Shown piece by piece: positions 62,773 through 64,000 of a stretch of DNA of 64,000 nt. The DNA is from Candidatus Methanogaster sp. (GTDB lineage: Archaea > Halobacteriota > Methanosarcinia > Methanosarcinales > Methanogasteraceae). Below the pieces are notes generated by a model that ran no database searches, was not told the origin of the DNA, and saw only the letters and a list, made by a program, of their open reading frames with translations. The stretch covers positions 1 through 64,000 of the forward strand of contig PQXF01000008.1 in the NCBI GenBank assembly GCA_003194445.1, given 5' to 3'. A program made the translations under genes and the position numbers. The stretch's first letter is position 1, and each line of letters begins with the position of its first letter.

Positions 62773-63386
62773 CTCTATTGGTAGATACAAATATTCTCGC
62801 AGATTATGGGTGGAAAAGAGACGATAACGTGCTGTATCTCTTCGATACACTTGTTGTGGACAATTATGACAATCTTTTGGTTATCGCTCCAAAAATCTCC
62901 AATGTTGAGTTTAAGGCTATAACAAAGCACGAACGGGCTGCATGGCTCAATCTCAAAGGTAGTATCGAAGGTAAATTGAAGGATATATCTCGATACAAGG
63001 GATTTAAAAAATTATATAATAATTTAGATGAATCTCGCAGTGAATTGGATAATCTTGTACGATCATTAGACCGCTCGTTGTACGAAGTTCTTGAAATATT
63101 ATCAAATCTGATGTTTTTCTTTGAAACCGAGTTGCCACTACAGGATTCGATGGCATTTTACATCTCAAAAGATCCGGAATATGGATTATTGTTCGAAGAT
63201 GCTCTTGTCTTTTCGTTCGTCAAACTCGTCGGAAAATCCCTTGAAAACGAGAGTAAAGTGCTTTTCTTGACGGGAGATAGAGACTTCGACGTCGGAAAGG
63301 TGTTGAAAGAACTAAGCGAGGTTGGGGTCGAGGTCTATTTCAATTCCGGAGAATGTCTGCAACGTGTTAAGGCTTTATTGGAATAG
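62703..63386 (+). CDS. PIN-domain protein
   Basis: 227 residues. ITLLVDTNILADYGWKRDDN has the first acid; IAPKISNVEFKAITKHERAA the second; LLFEDALVFSFVKLVG the third; FLTGDRDFDVGKVLKELSEV the fourth. The longer middle helix region (about residues 75-130) is larger than in VapC. Likely RNase. It lies between direct repeats of a surface-protein leader and is AT-rich against GC-rich flanks, a sign of transfer. Confidence 0.82.
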   Translation: MDKTLRTIREEIKENRAGNIPSITLLVDTNILADYGWKRDDNVLYLFDTLVVDNYDNLLVIAPKISNVEFKAITKHERAAWLNLKGSIEGKLKDISRYKGFKKLYNNLDESRSELDNLVRSLDRSLYEVLEILSNLMFFFETELPLQDSMAFYISKDPEYGLLFEDALVFSFVKLVGKSLENESKVLFLTGDRDFDVGKVLKELSEVGVEVYFNSGECLQRVKALLE

Positions 63387-63429
63387 GATATTGGGTATTG
63401 CTGCCTTTGCGCCCTCTGGCTGCCTCGCC

Positions 63430-63757
63430 GCATCCGGGCGGGCACGGACGCCGCGGGTTTGTTAGTCGGGCGTGGGCCCCCGGGGTCAGGGACGTGGCGG
63501 TGGCGGGAGTGATTGACGCGGGGTTGTCGGATGCGCGGGTGGTCGGGTGGTGGCTCTGCATAGCGATATTCGAGTGGGCGAAAGGCTTTTATAGGGGTGG
63601 GTTGTGTGTGAAGGATGTAACACACCGGAGTCGATTATTATGACAAGGCGTCCCCCCACAACCGAAATACGTAGCGTATTGCGAACAATTCTCAGCGCTG
63701 GCGTGCTCGCTGTGCTGGTGCTTGCGTGCGCGGGTGCGGCGGCGGGCGCGGACATGC
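63430..63757 (+). repeat. Direct repeat, right copy (promoter and signal-peptide region)
   Basis: Partner of 62205-62530. Here the leader opens the gene pair at 63640 and 63777. Confidence 0.85.
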
Positions 63758-63780
63758 AGATTGCGGAGGTGGCGGCATGA
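63640..63780 (+). CDS. Stand-alone signal-peptide-like small protein, 46 aa
   Basis: MTRRPPTTEIRSVLRTILSA, hydrophobic GVLAVLVLACAGAAAG, then DMQIAEVAA and stop. It equals the truncated gene at 62416 up to the export helix. Its stop overlaps the start of the next gene (ATGA), so it may be a leader peptide or the cut 5' end of a former gene. Confidence 0.5.
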   Translation: MTRRPPTTEIRSVLRTILSAGVLAVLVLACAGAAAGADMQIAEVAA

Positions 63781-64000
63781 CCCGCCTGCCGCTGGTGGCT
63801 GCGGTTCTCGTGGCGGTGCTTGCGGCGGCGGGTGTGGGGGCTGGTGCTGAGTGGGATGTGTATCCGGGCGCGGGCACGCCGATTCAGACGCCGATTGACG
63901 GCGCAGGGGCGCTGGATACGATTTACGTGCATGCCGGAACGTATGTCGAGAATGGGGATGTGGACAAGCGAGTCACGCTGATCGGCGATGGTGTGATCGT
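63777..64000 (+). CDS. Exported beta-helix (NosD/PbH1-type) surface protein, runs off the right edge
   Basis: MTRLPLVAAVLVAVLAAAGV is a signal peptide; the mature part WDVYPGAGTPIQTPIDGAGA, then LDTIYVHAGTYVENGDVDKR and VTLIGDGVIV is the usual start of right-handed parallel beta-helix surface proteins of methanogens and ANME archaea. GGAGGTGG precedes the ATG. The 3' end is outside. Confidence 0.8.
   Translation, partial: MTRLPLVAAVLVAVLAAAGVGAGAEWDVYPGAGTPIQTPIDGAGALDTIYVHAGTYVENGDVDKRVTLIGDGVI

Noticed and set aside
1-64000. tRNA, rRNA and CRISPR arrays
   Set aside because: No T-loop/acceptor pairs, no rRNA-like blocks and no regularly spaced repeats were seen by eye; a covariance-model scan would be needed to exclude a tRNA fully.

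Overview
The window comes from a methane-metabolising archaeon that uses methyl-coenzyme M reductase (MCR), either a methanogen or an anaerobic methane/alkane oxidiser of the Methanosarcinales/ANME/Syntrophoarchaeum sort. The evidence is a YcaO-TfuA pair of the McrA-thioglycine type, methanogenesis marker protein 11, the rare methanogen-type seryl-tRNA synthetase, the methanogen-restricted DUF1890 and DUF1894 genes, a homoaconitase small subunit with the coenzyme B loop YLRT, the archaeosine enzyme RaSEA, an archaeal DNA polymerase D subunit and an MCM helicase with an intein. A b-type cytochrome and several dockerin proteins favour a cytochrome-bearing lineage. The exact taxon cannot be fixed by reading alone. 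No rRNA, tRNA or CRISPR array was seen.

Layout. 1-9.4 kb: an IS91-type transposase running in from the left, a membrane protein, RaSEA, a truncated metG copy, a NYN nuclease gene, full metG, a lone A-ATPase subunit C and a UbiA prenyltransferase. 9.4-18.7 kb: an ISL3 remnant, a homoaconitase-methyltransferase fusion coupled to a cytochrome b, an aminotransferase, HtpX-PspAB, a Dph6-like enzyme and three methyltransferases. 18.8-24.2 kb: a nine-gene operon ycaO-tfuA-moaD-moaE-cutA-fdhD-moeB-DUF1890-DUF1894 with a divergent HTH regulator. 24.4-31.4 kb: an S9 peptidase-like lipoprotein with a substituted triad, a gerW/DUF2953 operon with two tiny leader genes, and a tandem array of five related membrane proteins ending in a winged-helix regulator. 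31.6-38.2 kb: a DUF4258 toxin-antitoxin pair, degraded elements, cooT-gap-trkA and a three-gene cassette (membrane protein, small soluble protein, TPR protein). 38.7-46.7 kb: two DJ-1 lipoprotein copies, a truncated and a full trpS, VapBC, secreted dockerin/FG-GAP genes, marker protein 11 and a LeuD-like protein. 47-59 kb: glyA, serS, polB (DP1), a cis-prenyltransferase-like protein, an IS1-like element and mcm. 59-64 kb: ferredoxin, asd, two divergent small DNA-binding-like genes, and beta-helix surface-protein fragments around a PIN gene.

The most striking pattern is that five accessory modules lie between a complete gene and a direct, truncated, decaying copy of the same gene or its leader: metG with NYN, the winged-helix regulator with a DUF4258 pair, DJ-1/trpS with VapBC, marker protein 11 with dockerin genes, and a surface-protein leader with a PIN gene. 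Four of the five carry a toxin-like or PIN/NYN-type nuclease gene. Several genes also carry single-base frameshifts, some at homopolymers, so either decay or assembly error should be kept in mind.
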